Origin: Telmatactis stephensoni
Taxonomy: Eukaryota; Cnidaria; Anthozoa; Actiniaria; Isophelliidae
Assembly: GCA_029948255.1 (NCBI GenBank)
Contig: JALIZF010001500.1
Location: forward strand, 292,918 to 356,917
DNA length: 64,000 nt
Reading direction: 5' to 3'
In this document: positions 11,971 to 22,716 of the stretch, in pieces
Numbering within the stretch: position 1 is the stretch's first letter
Layout: each line of letters begins with the position of its first letter
Position numbers and translations under genes: made by a program
Notes under the pieces: generated by a model
Told to the model about the DNA's origin: nothing
Seen by the model: the letters and a program-made list of their open reading frames with translations, nothing else
Databases searched by the model: none

Positions 11971-12681
11971 GATGGCCCGTACCTATTGATTTGTTTGTCA
12001 GACATAAATTTCAATCGCGTCTTTTTACATCAAAACCTTGTCCGATTTCTGAGAAATTTGCAGCCATTTGTCTACAAACTTTGGAATTTGTACCGGTAAT
12101 TATTTTTCTGCGAATTAGATCAAGTTATTCGAGATATCAGACGATTTTTAAAAATGGCTTTTTGAGAAAAATTGGTCATAAATCCAAAATTCCAAGGTGA
12201 ATTTTTTTCCTATTTCGTCAATCAAGTATAAAGGCATAGAGGACTACATACAACATGTATCGTGCCATTAATGCCTTAGAAGTTGCGATACAAAATTTGC
12301 GCTGCCTGTTACGACGCAAAATTATGTAGTCAAAACTACCGCCAAAATCTCAACAAAATTTCAAAAACAGCGAGAACTATATCTGCTGTAAGAAGACAAA
12401 TACCTATTGTAACTTGTGAACAAAATATGGAGAGATGAGAAGCAAAACGTCAATGTTATCCTCAAGCACACTTTGGGAGTAATTTTTGTGACCACGAGGT
12501 GAGCGTTGCGAATTTGTATTACTTCGACTTCTACAAATTCTGTCGAATTGTTTCGTGAAATTTTCTAGGCATGGGATAGAACAAGATGTTAACATACCTG
12601 TTGCCAAGTGTCGTGTTTGCTGCACTAGGTATATATAATTCAGTAAGCTTCAAAAGTAAGCAACTTCATCGAGTCGACGAT
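11971..12681 (+). repeat. Fold-back repeat C, copy 1, left part
   Basis: Near-identical to 19530-20240 and to the reverse complement of 20470-21177 (starts GATGGCCCGTACCTATTGAT; the other copies start GGTGGCCCGTACC). It breaks off in the middle of the arm at GAGTCGACGAT, where the inverted terminus of element D begins. The continuation of the same arm resumes at 39497. It is non-coding; the short frames shared between copies are conserved because the copies are recent. Confidence 0.85.
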
Positions 12682-12813
12682 GTACGGTGGCTGATAAGGG
12701 CCATGCATATTTCGTGATTTTCTTTTGAGTATCTCATAAAAATAGTTCTATTGATCAATTTAAAAAAAACACTTTTCCAATTTTTTATTTTTTCCTGACA
12801 AGTCCCACAACTC
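12682..12813 (+). repeat. Left terminal inverted repeat of element D
   Basis: Matches the reverse complement of 39365-39496 over its full length with only a few changes; ends with GTCCCACAACTCGTATAAC, which leads straight into the array. Confidence 0.9.
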
Positions 12814-13420
12814 GTATAACTCATCATAACGACTTATAACTCATCAGGACGACTTATATCTCATCAGGACGACTTATAACTCATCAGGACGACTTATAAC
12901 TCATCAGGACGACCTATAACTCATCATAACGACTTAAAACTCAACAGGACGACTTATAACTCTTCAGGATGACTTATAACTCATCATGACGACTTATATC
13001 TCATCAGGACGACTTATAACTCATCATAACGACTTATAACTCATCAGAACGACGTATAACTCATCATGTCGACTTAAAACTCATCAGAACGACTTATAAC
13101 TCATCAGGACGACGTATAACTTATCATGTCGACGTATAACTCATCATAACGACTTATAACTCATCAGGACGACTTATATCTCATCAGGACGACTTATAAC
13201 TCATCAGGACGACCTATAACTCATCATAACGACTTAAAACTCAACAGGACGACTTATAACTCTTCAGGACGACTTATAACTCATCATTACGACTTATATC
13301 TCATCAGGACGACTTATAACTCATCATAACGACTTATAACTCATCAGGACGACAAATAACTCATCAGGACGACTTATAACTCATCGTGACAACTTATAAC
13401 TCATCAGGACGATTTATGAC
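12814..13420 (+). repeat. Left 20-bp tandem array of element D
   Basis: About 30 head-to-tail units, consensus GACTTATAACTCATCAGGAC, with scattered substitutions (CATAAC, CATGTC, TATATC variants). There are no spacers, so this is a minisatellite and not a CRISPR array. The same unit forms the inverted arrays at 35158-35600 and 39300-39364. Repeated subterminal motifs in transposons are often transposase-binding sites; that role is inference here. Confidence 0.95.
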
Positions 13421-13800
13421 GTCATCTTACCCATACCACGTGATTGCTTGCTTCAACACGCTTTCGTCTGTAACGCTCAATGATGGCGGACAAAACGGGG
13501 GAAGGAGGAGACCACATTTCAAGAAAGAAGACGATATTTCAGTTAAAATGGCCGCGATTTTTGGATTCGAGCGATTATCCGGGATATTTGAGCCTCTAAT
13601 CTTGAGACCGGGAGATACGGTCCAAAATCTTGAGACTCCCGGCTTATCCGGGAGAGTTGACAGCCCTGATATTATGTCATGGAATTCATTATTATGAATA
13701 AATTAGTTTATTTGTTGCGGAGTCACCAAGTTATCCGGTCGTATGGCGCCAAAATATTAATGATCCTAAAACGAGAACTGAACTTCTGTTCTATACTCCA

Positions 13801-16800
13801 GGTGTCCGAGTTTTTACTAGCAAGAAATGTAACTGAAGATGTTATTCAAAGATTTGAAAAGGAGAAGGTGAGTATATTTTGATTATACACTGTAACGTAG
13901 CCCTTGTGTAATCCAACAGTCAGAACTTTTCTGTTAGTCATCTAAAGAAAAAAATGCTGACGTGTGTTTTTAGTCGTAGTTACTAAAATGCGCAATGAGC
14001 TACAATAATTTACAATGACCTACAATGATCTATAATGAGCTACTATGAGTTGTGATTACTAAAATCCAGACCCACTTCGATCCAAACGACGAGATAAAAT
14101 CGTCTCAAAACGAGCCCGTACCGCCATTAGATTTACAGTGGAACGCCTGGTTGTTTTCATTTTAGCCACATGAAACCCGAGATGGAACAAATCGTAGACA
14201 TTTAGAAAGTTTTTTGCCCTATGAATTGCTATATCACTTTTAAGTAGAGTCTCGTATTTTTATTTACTATGACAAACAATTAGAGCTTTATGGTCAACGA
14301 AAGAGCATGTCTCAAAGAAAATGCAGCTTCTGGAGGTATAAAGAGTATATATGTTATGGCGGTCTGGCTGAGTTTTGAGACAGTTTTGTATGGTTGTTTT
14401 GATTGAAGTGGGTCTGGCTTTTAGTAATTACAATTCATAGTAGCTCATTGTAGGTTATTTAGCTCATTGTAGGTCATTGTAGATAGTTGTAGCTCATAAT
14501 TTGTAGCTTACGCCTTTTAGTATAGCTACGTACGTGTTTTTAGTCTAGTATCTGAAGAAAGTATATATTGTTGTAAATCCTTGCATTTTTCAATTTTTAA
14601 GTTTATGTTATTTTTGAAATTTCCTTGCTAAATATCTTCAAATCAGAAGTGAAATAATCAAAACCCTGTAAAATGCTTACCACAGGACTACCTCTCAACA
14701 TATATGGGCATACTCTATAAGCCACAAGACTCTCGTAATATGGATAGCACAGGCAACCCGTCAGATTCAAGATGGCGGCCACTATGGCGCGAAAGGTGAG
14801 ATTGTCTTGTATACTTTATTTAGCTTTTTCTGCAAAAACACTCGATAGTATTATATAATTTCACAATCTCTTGTTTTATTAATCCAATCAGCAATCGAGT
14901 TTTCAAATTATTCTTGTTTTGAATGTTCAAACCTTCGTTTTAAAAATGAAAGTTCAAATTGAAGAATGGAATCAAATTTTCAAAAATAAACTCAATAATG
15001 GACTCTGGGGGGCACGCTTGACGTGGTTTCACTGTAAAATGCTCATATTGATTTGATGTCAAATAAACAGATATTTCACAAAAATCATATGACATTTTCC
15101 ATATAATGAATTTCTGACTGAATAATAAAGAAAGTATTATCATAATTCTGTATTATCTTTAAGCCATATGAGATCATATTGATAGTTAATCTGTAGGATA
15201 TATAGTTTTGGGTAAATAGTATCAGTATTAATATAATTTAATCCTACTTAATAGGATTAATGTGAATCTAAAAATATTATCACTCCCATGCAACTAGGAT
15301 TTATTTCATCTACTAGGTAGATTTATAATGGTTCAAATCTCAATAATAGACTATAGTTGTCTTGAGTTAACATCAGATGATAACTGGATTGTAATGATTA
15401 TTAAAATTAATACTATTCTGGTTAACAATAAGGGCTGTCATATATTTGGGAGAATGAAATGAGACTTTGATATCTTTGATAGAATATATATGAGTTAATA
15501 ATTGACAAATGCTTAAGTGTATTTGTTTTCTGAGAAATTTTTAGAAGAGTTAGGATTGGCAGCAAAGGGAGATATTTTGGCACTCCAGGCTTTTGCCAAA
15601 AAGGAAAGTAATGTTGCATCATCTGACTATGAAGAAAGAAAACGGAAGCTTATCGAAGAGCTAAGGAAAGGAAAAGATAACAGAACCAGCTCTAGTAAAG
15701 CCAATAAGAAACAAAATATTCAGAGTAATAATGAGGTCAAGATCAAAACAAGGAAAATTACCCTTGGCTGGATGCATTGTGATTCATCCCTAATGCGATA
15801 TGCAACAGTAAGAGGTACCCCTGGTAATGGGGGAGGAACCAGAAAGATAGACATGGCACTGGATAGCTCAAAGAGTGACATCATAGATCAGGCCAAGCAA
15901 CTGTTTTATCCAGATGGTATATCAACACGTGGCTGTTGTGAAGATATGCAGTTTGATCTTGCAAATTTTCAAGGAGATCAAATTCCAGATTGTTTGAATG
16001 AATCTGGCGAAGCCTTCTGATTACTGAAGTACATAGAAAAGTACAAGCTTTCCCATGTAAGACTCTACCTTACATCACAACTTTTGTCAGTCAGTGATGA
16101 TGAAGACACATATTTGAAACCAATGTTTGACTTCAATCCAACTCCAAAAAGATCAAAATCATCTAAAAGAGATCTGGGAAAAGAATGGAGGATGAAACTC
16201 AATGAAATAACACCAAATTATGAAGATGAAGATGAAGATGTCACAGTTGTCACGTACACTCCCATGCAATCAACTTCATGCACTATAACCAGTCCACCCA
16301 CAGATAGTACTGCAAGCTCTCCTGTCCTCTCCCAGCTTATTGGGACCTCATCAGAAAGAGCAGCATTGATAAATGATCAGGACAATGCTTACCAACGTGC
16401 TTTAGAAGATCAACAAAAGGAGAAGGAGGAAATAGAGGAAGAGAGAATCTTACAAAGTACAAAGGAACACAGAGAGGCAAAAAGAGCAACAAGACTAGGA
16501 AGAGTTCCCAAAGAACCTGATGATGAACCAAAAGTCAGTTGCTGTGAGGCATATCACAGAAGGGAAACAGACTCGCTACTTTAAGGAAGAAGACCTGCTT
16601 GAACAGTGTACAATTGGATAGGATCGATATCTCTCTCAACAGAACCTGAAAATTTCAGGCTTTGTTTGGTGCCAGGATCTCCTTTAAGTCCACTGGAATT
16701 AGTCAAAAATGTTGGGAAGTATATTGTGTACATGGAAGAAACAGAGAATGATCAATGTGACATGAAATCAAGGTAATTATCTTTTTAATGAATGAGGACA

Positions 16801-18659
16801 TATATTTCATGGATAAAAATCAAATGCAAACACTTTACAACTCAATCTTACTTGTATAATTGTTTAAATGCAAACAAAATGTCTTTAATTACGGTGATTT
16901 AATTAGATTATCGTACAGACAGGTTTTAGAAGCTAATTCAGATTTCAAGCCATTTTAATTTTGATCATTTATTTTCATCCAAGTTGCCCTTATATATACT
17001 ACTGATAATGTTTTTGATTATAGTTTGAGGTTCCAATTTCAGTCTTACACTGAAAACGTGATCATTAACTTAAGTGTCTGTTTGCCATTCTTGGTGACGG
17101 TTATTTAACGAGCAAGGCTATCAAACAATAGAAAAATGACCTTTTCAAAATTGCAGTGGTATGTTTGGTCTTGTACGTCAAAATGAACTTGAAATTGTTG
17201 TGCTGCAATTACCACGTTTCTGCATGGATTGGCTGTGTATCTTTGAAGCTGTGTTAGCATATTGTACTTAGCTGCTAAATTTGACTGCATCTTGGTGGTA
17301 AATAACTTAAAGTCATCCATCACATTTTCTAACTAAGGTAAAAAAAACTATGCCACTATGAATTTTCAGAGCAGCCGACCATTGCTACATTTGCCTGAGG
17401 AGTTTCAGGTTCCTTAGTTTAAATGAATAAGTTTCACTCCATCAACTTGATAACACAAAGTCGTTACTGTATTCATATATGATTATGTATTTCTTCTAAT
17501 TGATTCTTTCCTTTGCAGCCAAGTGAGTCAGTTACAACAAATAGAAGCATCAGAAACTGTTCCTGAGGTCCTTCTTGAGGGAGACGAAGCATTTGAGGAA
17601 GAGATGACCAATAGTTGCGAAAGCCTATCACAAAAGAGACAAGAAGCTTATGATTCCCTGTGTGGAGATGTGTCAGTAACTGTTAAAAGGGACAATATAG
17701 TTAGAGATGTACTGAACTTATATTATAGCACAGATGGCACAATTGATGACTTGACAACAAAACGCATCAATGCCAGCTTTGAAGGTGAAACCGCTGTTGG
17801 AAGTGGCATAACAAGAGAGATGTATTCGTTGTTTTGGGATACTCTGTTATCCCAATATTCAGAAGGAGACACTGAGTATCTCGTCCCAGTCGCGCTATCA
17901 CTGAGCAAGGAAGATTATGTATCCCTGGGGAAGATAATCACGCATGAATTTATACAGTTTGGTACATTCCCTGTACGAATCAATCAGGCATCAGTTCAAC
18001 TTCTACTGTGTGATGGCGTATCAGATGATTGCAAGATTTCTTCCTTTTTGCACCTTCATCCACCCAAAGAAAGAGAATGTCTTTCCAATGCCTTAAAAGC
18101 TCAAGCCCCTTTTCCTGCTGATGAAGTGGTGGAGATACTTGAAGATTACGGTGGTATTCATAAGATGCCATCACCCAATAACATCCAAGAAATTTTGCTA
18201 CAAGTTGCAACAAATGAATTCATAAACAAGCCATATTTTAGTCTGATGAACGTCAGAGAAGGACTTGGACCTTTTTGGCATGGTGTTACCAGCAAACAAA
18301 TCCAAACCATTTACGCCATGAGTCAACCAACAACCGAGAAAGTATTGGAGTGTCTGATTTTCAGTCCTTCGAACCCAAAAGAGGAGCAGATTTTCCAATG
18401 GCTTAAAAGATACCTGAAAGGAGGAGACGATAAGCTGTTGTCTCTCTTCTTGCGATTTTGCACTGCTTCTGATGTGATTGTTCCTGGTACCAAAATCTTT
18501 GTTCACGTTGCTTTGTTTCCCCCAGCAGCGTTACGACCAAAATCTCAAACCTGTTTTAGAATGCTCACCATCCCAAGAAACTATGAAAGTTTCTCACAGA
18601 TGAAGAATAACCTAGACATTTACATAAAGAATCCCACGACCTGGGATATGGAAGACTAA
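13801..18659 (+). pseudogene. HECT-like E3 ubiquitin ligase gene with SAM-like N-terminus (damaged)
   Basis: Several exons are visible. An exon at about 13801-13869 (VSEFLLARNVTEDV) and the start of the exon after the acceptor near 15537 (EELGLAAKGDILALQAF) resemble the two halves of a SAM-like domain. That large exon runs to 16772 with an acidic linker, a UIM-like stretch (DNAYQRALEDQ) and a ubiquitin/UBX-like fold (VAVRHITEGKQTRYF). The last exon (17520-18659) is a HECT-like domain of about 380 residues with the expected late cysteine (SQTCFRML, Cys344 of the open frame, codon 18552-18554). The 16772/17520 junction is in phase. Damage: TGA at 16018-16020 and compensating one-base shifts near 16535 and 16618. 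A HECT domain passes ubiquitin through its catalytic Cys. The final exon is undamaged. The gene lies just inside the left array and is transcribed inward. Confidence 0.75.
13963..14535. repeat. Fold-back repeat with internal CTACAATGA-type tandem repeats
   Basis: In an intron of the HECT-like gene. Left arm 13963-14130 contains repeated ACAATGAGCTAC / ACAATGACCTAC units followed by CCAGACCCACTTCGATCC. The right arm (14340-14535) is its reverse complement (AAGTGGGTCTGGC, then TAGCTCATTGTAGG repeated). A MITE-like structure; no target duplication identified. Confidence 0.7.
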
Positions 18660-19525
18660 AATTTGACCATACTACAGAAAGCTATGATGTGCAATTTGGT
18701 TTTGCGTTTGGAAGTTATAATTGCTATCTGCTAGCTCCAGCCACTAGAACCAGGAATGTTGGCCAAAATAGAATTTTTACGAAGAGAGAAGAAACGCGTA
18801 GCTTTGGATCAAAATAATGTATGATTGCGGCAAAAGAAAATCTCAGACTTTCCTTCTGAGTAATTTTCTATGAACCGGCATTCCTGGCTATAGGGGAATA
18901 TGAAGAGTTCTTGTATTATGCAGATGTTTATATGAAGCTTTATCGTTCAGTTCTTGTTAACTCTACGTGAACAATAGTTGTAGTTCTTGTTGCCACAATT
19001 TGACACTTATGTGTATAAGCTGCTGTCTGATCTCATAGTTCAGCAACTGTTGTTATTATTACCGTTATGATTTTATAACAAATTTCGGTCAAACATTTCA
19101 CAAAAGAATTTATATGTTAGCATACTTTTTTCGTTTATTATACTTAGTTCTGTCAGATGAAACCAAATCGTCTGATATATTAATGTATTACCCACAAAAA
19201 AACAACACAAATTTCGATCATGGCTAGGCAATTGATGCTTTAAACGGCAAAACGCGTGATCTAGGAAAAGAGTAAAGGGTTTGCATCAATTATCGTAAGA
19301 CGCATAAGTTTTTTCATATTTTTTACTCGCAAAATGTGCAAGCACGAAAACAATTTTTTTTTAAACGTTTAGTAAAAGTATTTTCAAGCACATTAGTTTT
19401 AATTGTCGTTTTCTGTACGTAGATGATTTCTTAATTGGACATTTTCCAAGACGCAGTCAAATGGGTTCTAACTGAGAATGAGCAAAACACGAGACTTTAA
19501 TCTATCAGCTGTCTTGTGCTCAAAC
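18660..19525. other. Gap downstream of the HECT-like gene
   Basis: No gene or repeat recognised. Probably 3' untranslated and internal sequence of element D. AT-rich, no strong hairpin seen. Confidence 0.5.
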
Positions 19526-19529
19526 TTAA

Positions 19530-21177
19530 GGTGGCCCGTACCTATTGATTTGTTTGTTGGGCATGAATTTCAATCGCGTCCTTTTACATCAAAACCTTGT
19601 CCGACTTCTGAGAAATTTGCAGCCATTTGTCTACAAGCCTTGAAATTTGTACCGGTAATTATTTTTCTGCGAATTAGATCAAGTTATTCGAGATATCAGA
19701 CGATTTTTAAAAATGGCTTTTTGAGAAAAATTGGTCATAAATCCAAAATTCCAAGGTGAATTTTTTTCCTATTTCGTCAATCAAGTATAAAGGCATAGAG
19801 GACTACATACAACATGTATCGTGCCAATTAATGCCTTAGAAGTTGCGATACAAAATTTGTGCTGCCTGTTACGACGCAAAATTATGTAGTCAAAACTACC
19901 GCCAAAATCTCAACAAAATTTCAAAAACAGCGAGAACTATATCTGCTGTAAGAAAGATAAATACCTATTGTAACTTGTGAACAAAATATGGAGAGATGAG
20001 AAGCTAAACGCCAATGTTATCCTCAAGCAAACTTGGGGAGTAATTTTTGTGACCACGAGGTGAGCGTTGCGAATTTGTATTACTTCGACTTCTACAAATT
20101 CTGTCGAATTGTTTTGTGAAATTTTCTTGGTATGGGATAGAACAAGATGTTAACATACCGGTTGCCAAGTGTCGTTGTGTTTGCTGCACTAGGTATAATT
20201 CAGTAAGCTTCAAAAGTAAGCAACTTCATCGAGTTGACGTTTGAGCTGCCAAGGTAAAGCCCTCAAGGTTTGTTAATTTATTCAAAACGACACCTTACTA
20301 TCTGTTGCAAAATTCCGCACGGGATCCAGACTTTTGGGAATAAAGACAGTAGTTCTCTGAATACAATTGCTTCTGAGTCTAAATCCGTGTGGAATTTTGC
20401 AACAGATAGTAAGGTGTTGTTTTGAATAAATTAACAAACCTTGAGGGCTTTACCTTGGCAGCTCAAACATCGACTCGATGAAGTTGCTTACTTTTGAAGC
20501 TTACTGAATTATACCTAGTGCAGCAAACACAACGACACTTGGCAACCGGTATGTTAACATCTTGTTCTATCCCATACCAAGAAAATTTTACAAAACAATT
20601 CGACAGAATTTGTAGAAGTCGAAGTAATACAAATTCGCAACGCTCACCTTGTGGTCACAAAAATTACTCCCCAAGTTTGCTTGAGGATAACATTGGCGTT
20701 TAGCTTCTCATCTCTCCATATTTTGTTCACAAGTTACAATAGGTATTTATCTTTCTTACAGCAGATATAGTTCTCGCTGTTTTTGAAATTTTGTTGAGAT
20801 TTTGGCGGTAGTTTTGACTACATAATTTTGCGTCGTAACAGGCAGCACAAATTTTGTATCGCATCTTCTAAGGTATTAATTGGCACGATACATGTTGTAT
20901 GTAGTCCTCTATGCCTTTATACTTGATTGACGAAATAGGAAAAAAATTCACCTTGGAATTTTGGATTTATGACCAATTTTTCTCAAAAAGCCATTTTTAA
21001 AAATCGTCTGATATCTCGAATTACTTGATCTAATTCGCAGAAAAATAATTACCGATACAAATTTCAAGGCTTGTAGACAAATGGCTGCAAATTTCTCAGA
21101 AATCGGACAAGGTTTTGATGTAAAATGACGCGATTGAAATTCATGCCCAACAAACAAATCAATAGGTACGGGCCACC
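19530..21177. mobile_element. Fold-back repeat C, copy 2: 1.65-kb palindrome flanked by TTAA
   Basis: TTAA at 19526-19529 and 21178-21181. Termini are GGTGGCCCGTACC in inverted orientation. The two arms, about 790 bp each, are near-perfect reverse complements meeting around 20330-20395, leaving an unpaired centre of only about 65 bp. There is no coding capacity. The TTAA duplication and G-initial termini match elements A, B, E and F, so it is probably a non-autonomous TTAA-target transposon that is almost all inverted terminus (inference). It sits inside element D, between the HECT-like gene and the DIRS element. Confidence 0.85.
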
Positions 21178-21323
21178 TTAATTCTACCTCGTTACCATGC
21201 TGAGAGATCCCATGAGATAGCAAGCGCATGCGCCAATCAGTGCAACGTCTGTCGCTGGTCAGTGAAGTTGTTCATGTGTTTGAACAAATGAAAATTGCCC
21301 GAAAATCCGTCTAAATCATACCA

Positions 21324-22646
21324 ATGTCGGGTTCTAAAGACTCGCAAGATAAATCAAAGGAAAAAGACGACGGCAGAGGCTGTCTTTTGAGCAAATGGCA
21401 GCCAGAACCCAAAGGAAAACGAACAGAACAGTCCACAGCTACCATGAATGGCAGCAATGGCAAAGGCGGCAAAACGCCAAATGCAAAAACTCAGGCAAAC
21501 GGGACCAAAGATCCCACAAAATCACTCAAAAGTGATACTGAAAGCAAAGACCCTGGGCAGAAGTCCAGCGAAACTCCTACAGGAAGAAAGACCTCGAAAA
21601 AATCCACAAGGGAAAAAAGCACGCCAAAAGGGTCACCAAAACTGGCCGAGAACCATGGCAGGTCGTCGAATGAAAGCTCAACGTCAGGCGAAAACATCGC
21701 TCAAGTCTTTAAAGACTCGCTTTCCAGCTTGGCGGCTAGCATGAATAAAGGCTTCCTTAACTTAGGAAAACTACTCAAAGACAAAAACGAGTACCGAGGT
21801 GGTCGACACGAGGATTTGTCTAGCTCTGACTCTGAATCGGAGGAAGAGAGTGCCAGTGATACAGAGCCACCGGCCCCAAAGAGGCAAAAATCTGATGGCG
21901 ATGGTGCTTCCTTAAGCGAGGAAAGCAATGCCATACTTAGTCAGCTAGAAAAGCAGTACAACGTTACTGATCAGGATGGACCTGATATAAATGCAAGTTT
22001 GGCCAAAATAGTGAAAAACCTCTTGGGGGAAAAGACTGATGAGGAAAAGCTCAACAAAATTAAGAAACGCTACCCCAAGCCAAAAAACTGTGAAATCTTG
22101 ACCGAAACCAAAGTCAATTCAGCGATATGGAACAACATCTCAGACAAGGCAAGGACAGGAGACATAAAACTCCAAAAGGCTCAAAAAGCACTAGTAAAAG
22201 GCATAACTGCTGTGGTCCAAGTGATCAATGAAGTACTAAACAAATCAGAAATGCCACCAAAAGAAAAAATTGTGGACACCCTTATGGATGGTGTGCAGTT
22301 ACTGGCCAATGCCAACATAGAAGTCAACATAAGACGTAGAGAAGCCCTGAAACCAGAGCTTCACACTAGTTACCGCTACTTATGTGCCCCATCAAATCCT
22401 ATAACTACTGAGTTATTTGGAGATGATTTACCCAAAGCTGTTAAAGATATAACCGACACCAATCGGATTACTTCAAAGATTAGTAGAGAGCGAAAAGATG
22501 GCTACAAAAAGTCCAGGGATACCAGTGCTTCAGACAAATATGGGAAGAGATACCCATACAAATACTCAGGATCAAAAAACTACAACCGCCCCTTCCCCAG
22601 CAAGAGGGAAGGGGGGAAGAAAAATGGTCAAAAGAACCAACACTAG
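21324..22646 (+). CDS. DIRS Gag-like protein
   Basis: Uninterrupted frame of 440 codons starting ATGTCGGGTTCTAAAG shortly after the left terminus. Low-complexity, Lys/Ser/Glu-rich N-terminal half with an acidic serine patch (DLSSSDSESEEES, about residues 165-180), then KRQKS. A more structured region at about 200-370 includes EEKLNKIKKRYPKPKNCEIL and a run that suggests a capsid-like helical domain. Lys/Arg-rich tail (GKRYPYKYSGSKNYNRPF). No zinc knuckle is seen, as is usual for DIRS Gag. Assignment rests on position upstream of RT and this composition. Role inferred: nucleic-acid packaging. Confidence 0.75.
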   Translation: MSGSKDSQDKSKEKDDGRGCLLSKWQPEPKGKRTEQSTATMNGSNGKGGKTPNAKTQANGTKDPTKSLKSDTESKDPGQKSSETPTGRKTSKKSTREKSTPKGSPKLAENHGRSSNESSTSGENIAQVFKDSLSSLAASMNKGFLNLGKLLKDKNEYRGGRHEDLSSSDSESEEESASDTEPPAPKRQKSDGDGASLSEESNAILSQLEKQYNVTDQDGPDINASLAKIVKNLLGEKTDEEKLNKIKKRYPKPKNCEILTETKVNSAIWNNISDKARTGDIKLQKAQKALVKGITAVVQVINEVLNKSEMPPKEKIVDTLMDGVQLLANANIEVNIRRREALKPELHTSYRYLCAPSNPITTELFGDDLPKAVKDITDTNRITSKISRERKDGYKKSRDTSASDKYGKRYPYKYSGSKNYNRPFPSKREGGKKNGQKNQH

Positions 22647-22716
22647 ACAACCAAACTGAAACCAATCCAGAGGTAAGAAACTTAAATTAAAGGTTGCTGG
22701 CAGGCTAAGATTTTAT

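Noticed and set aside
11991..12200. Frame conserved in three places (also near 19600 and 21000)
   Set aside because: Conservation is of the whole repeat C DNA in both orientations, including non-coding parts; no protein features.
12814..13420. Regular repeats that could be taken for a CRISPR array
   Set aside because: Units are head to tail with no spacers, the same unit recurs in inverted orientation at the other end of element D, and the context is eukaryotic.
12814..13420. Centromeric or chromosomal satellite
   Set aside because: Array is short, bounded on one side by a terminal inverted repeat and paired with an inverted array 22 kb away, so it belongs to element D.
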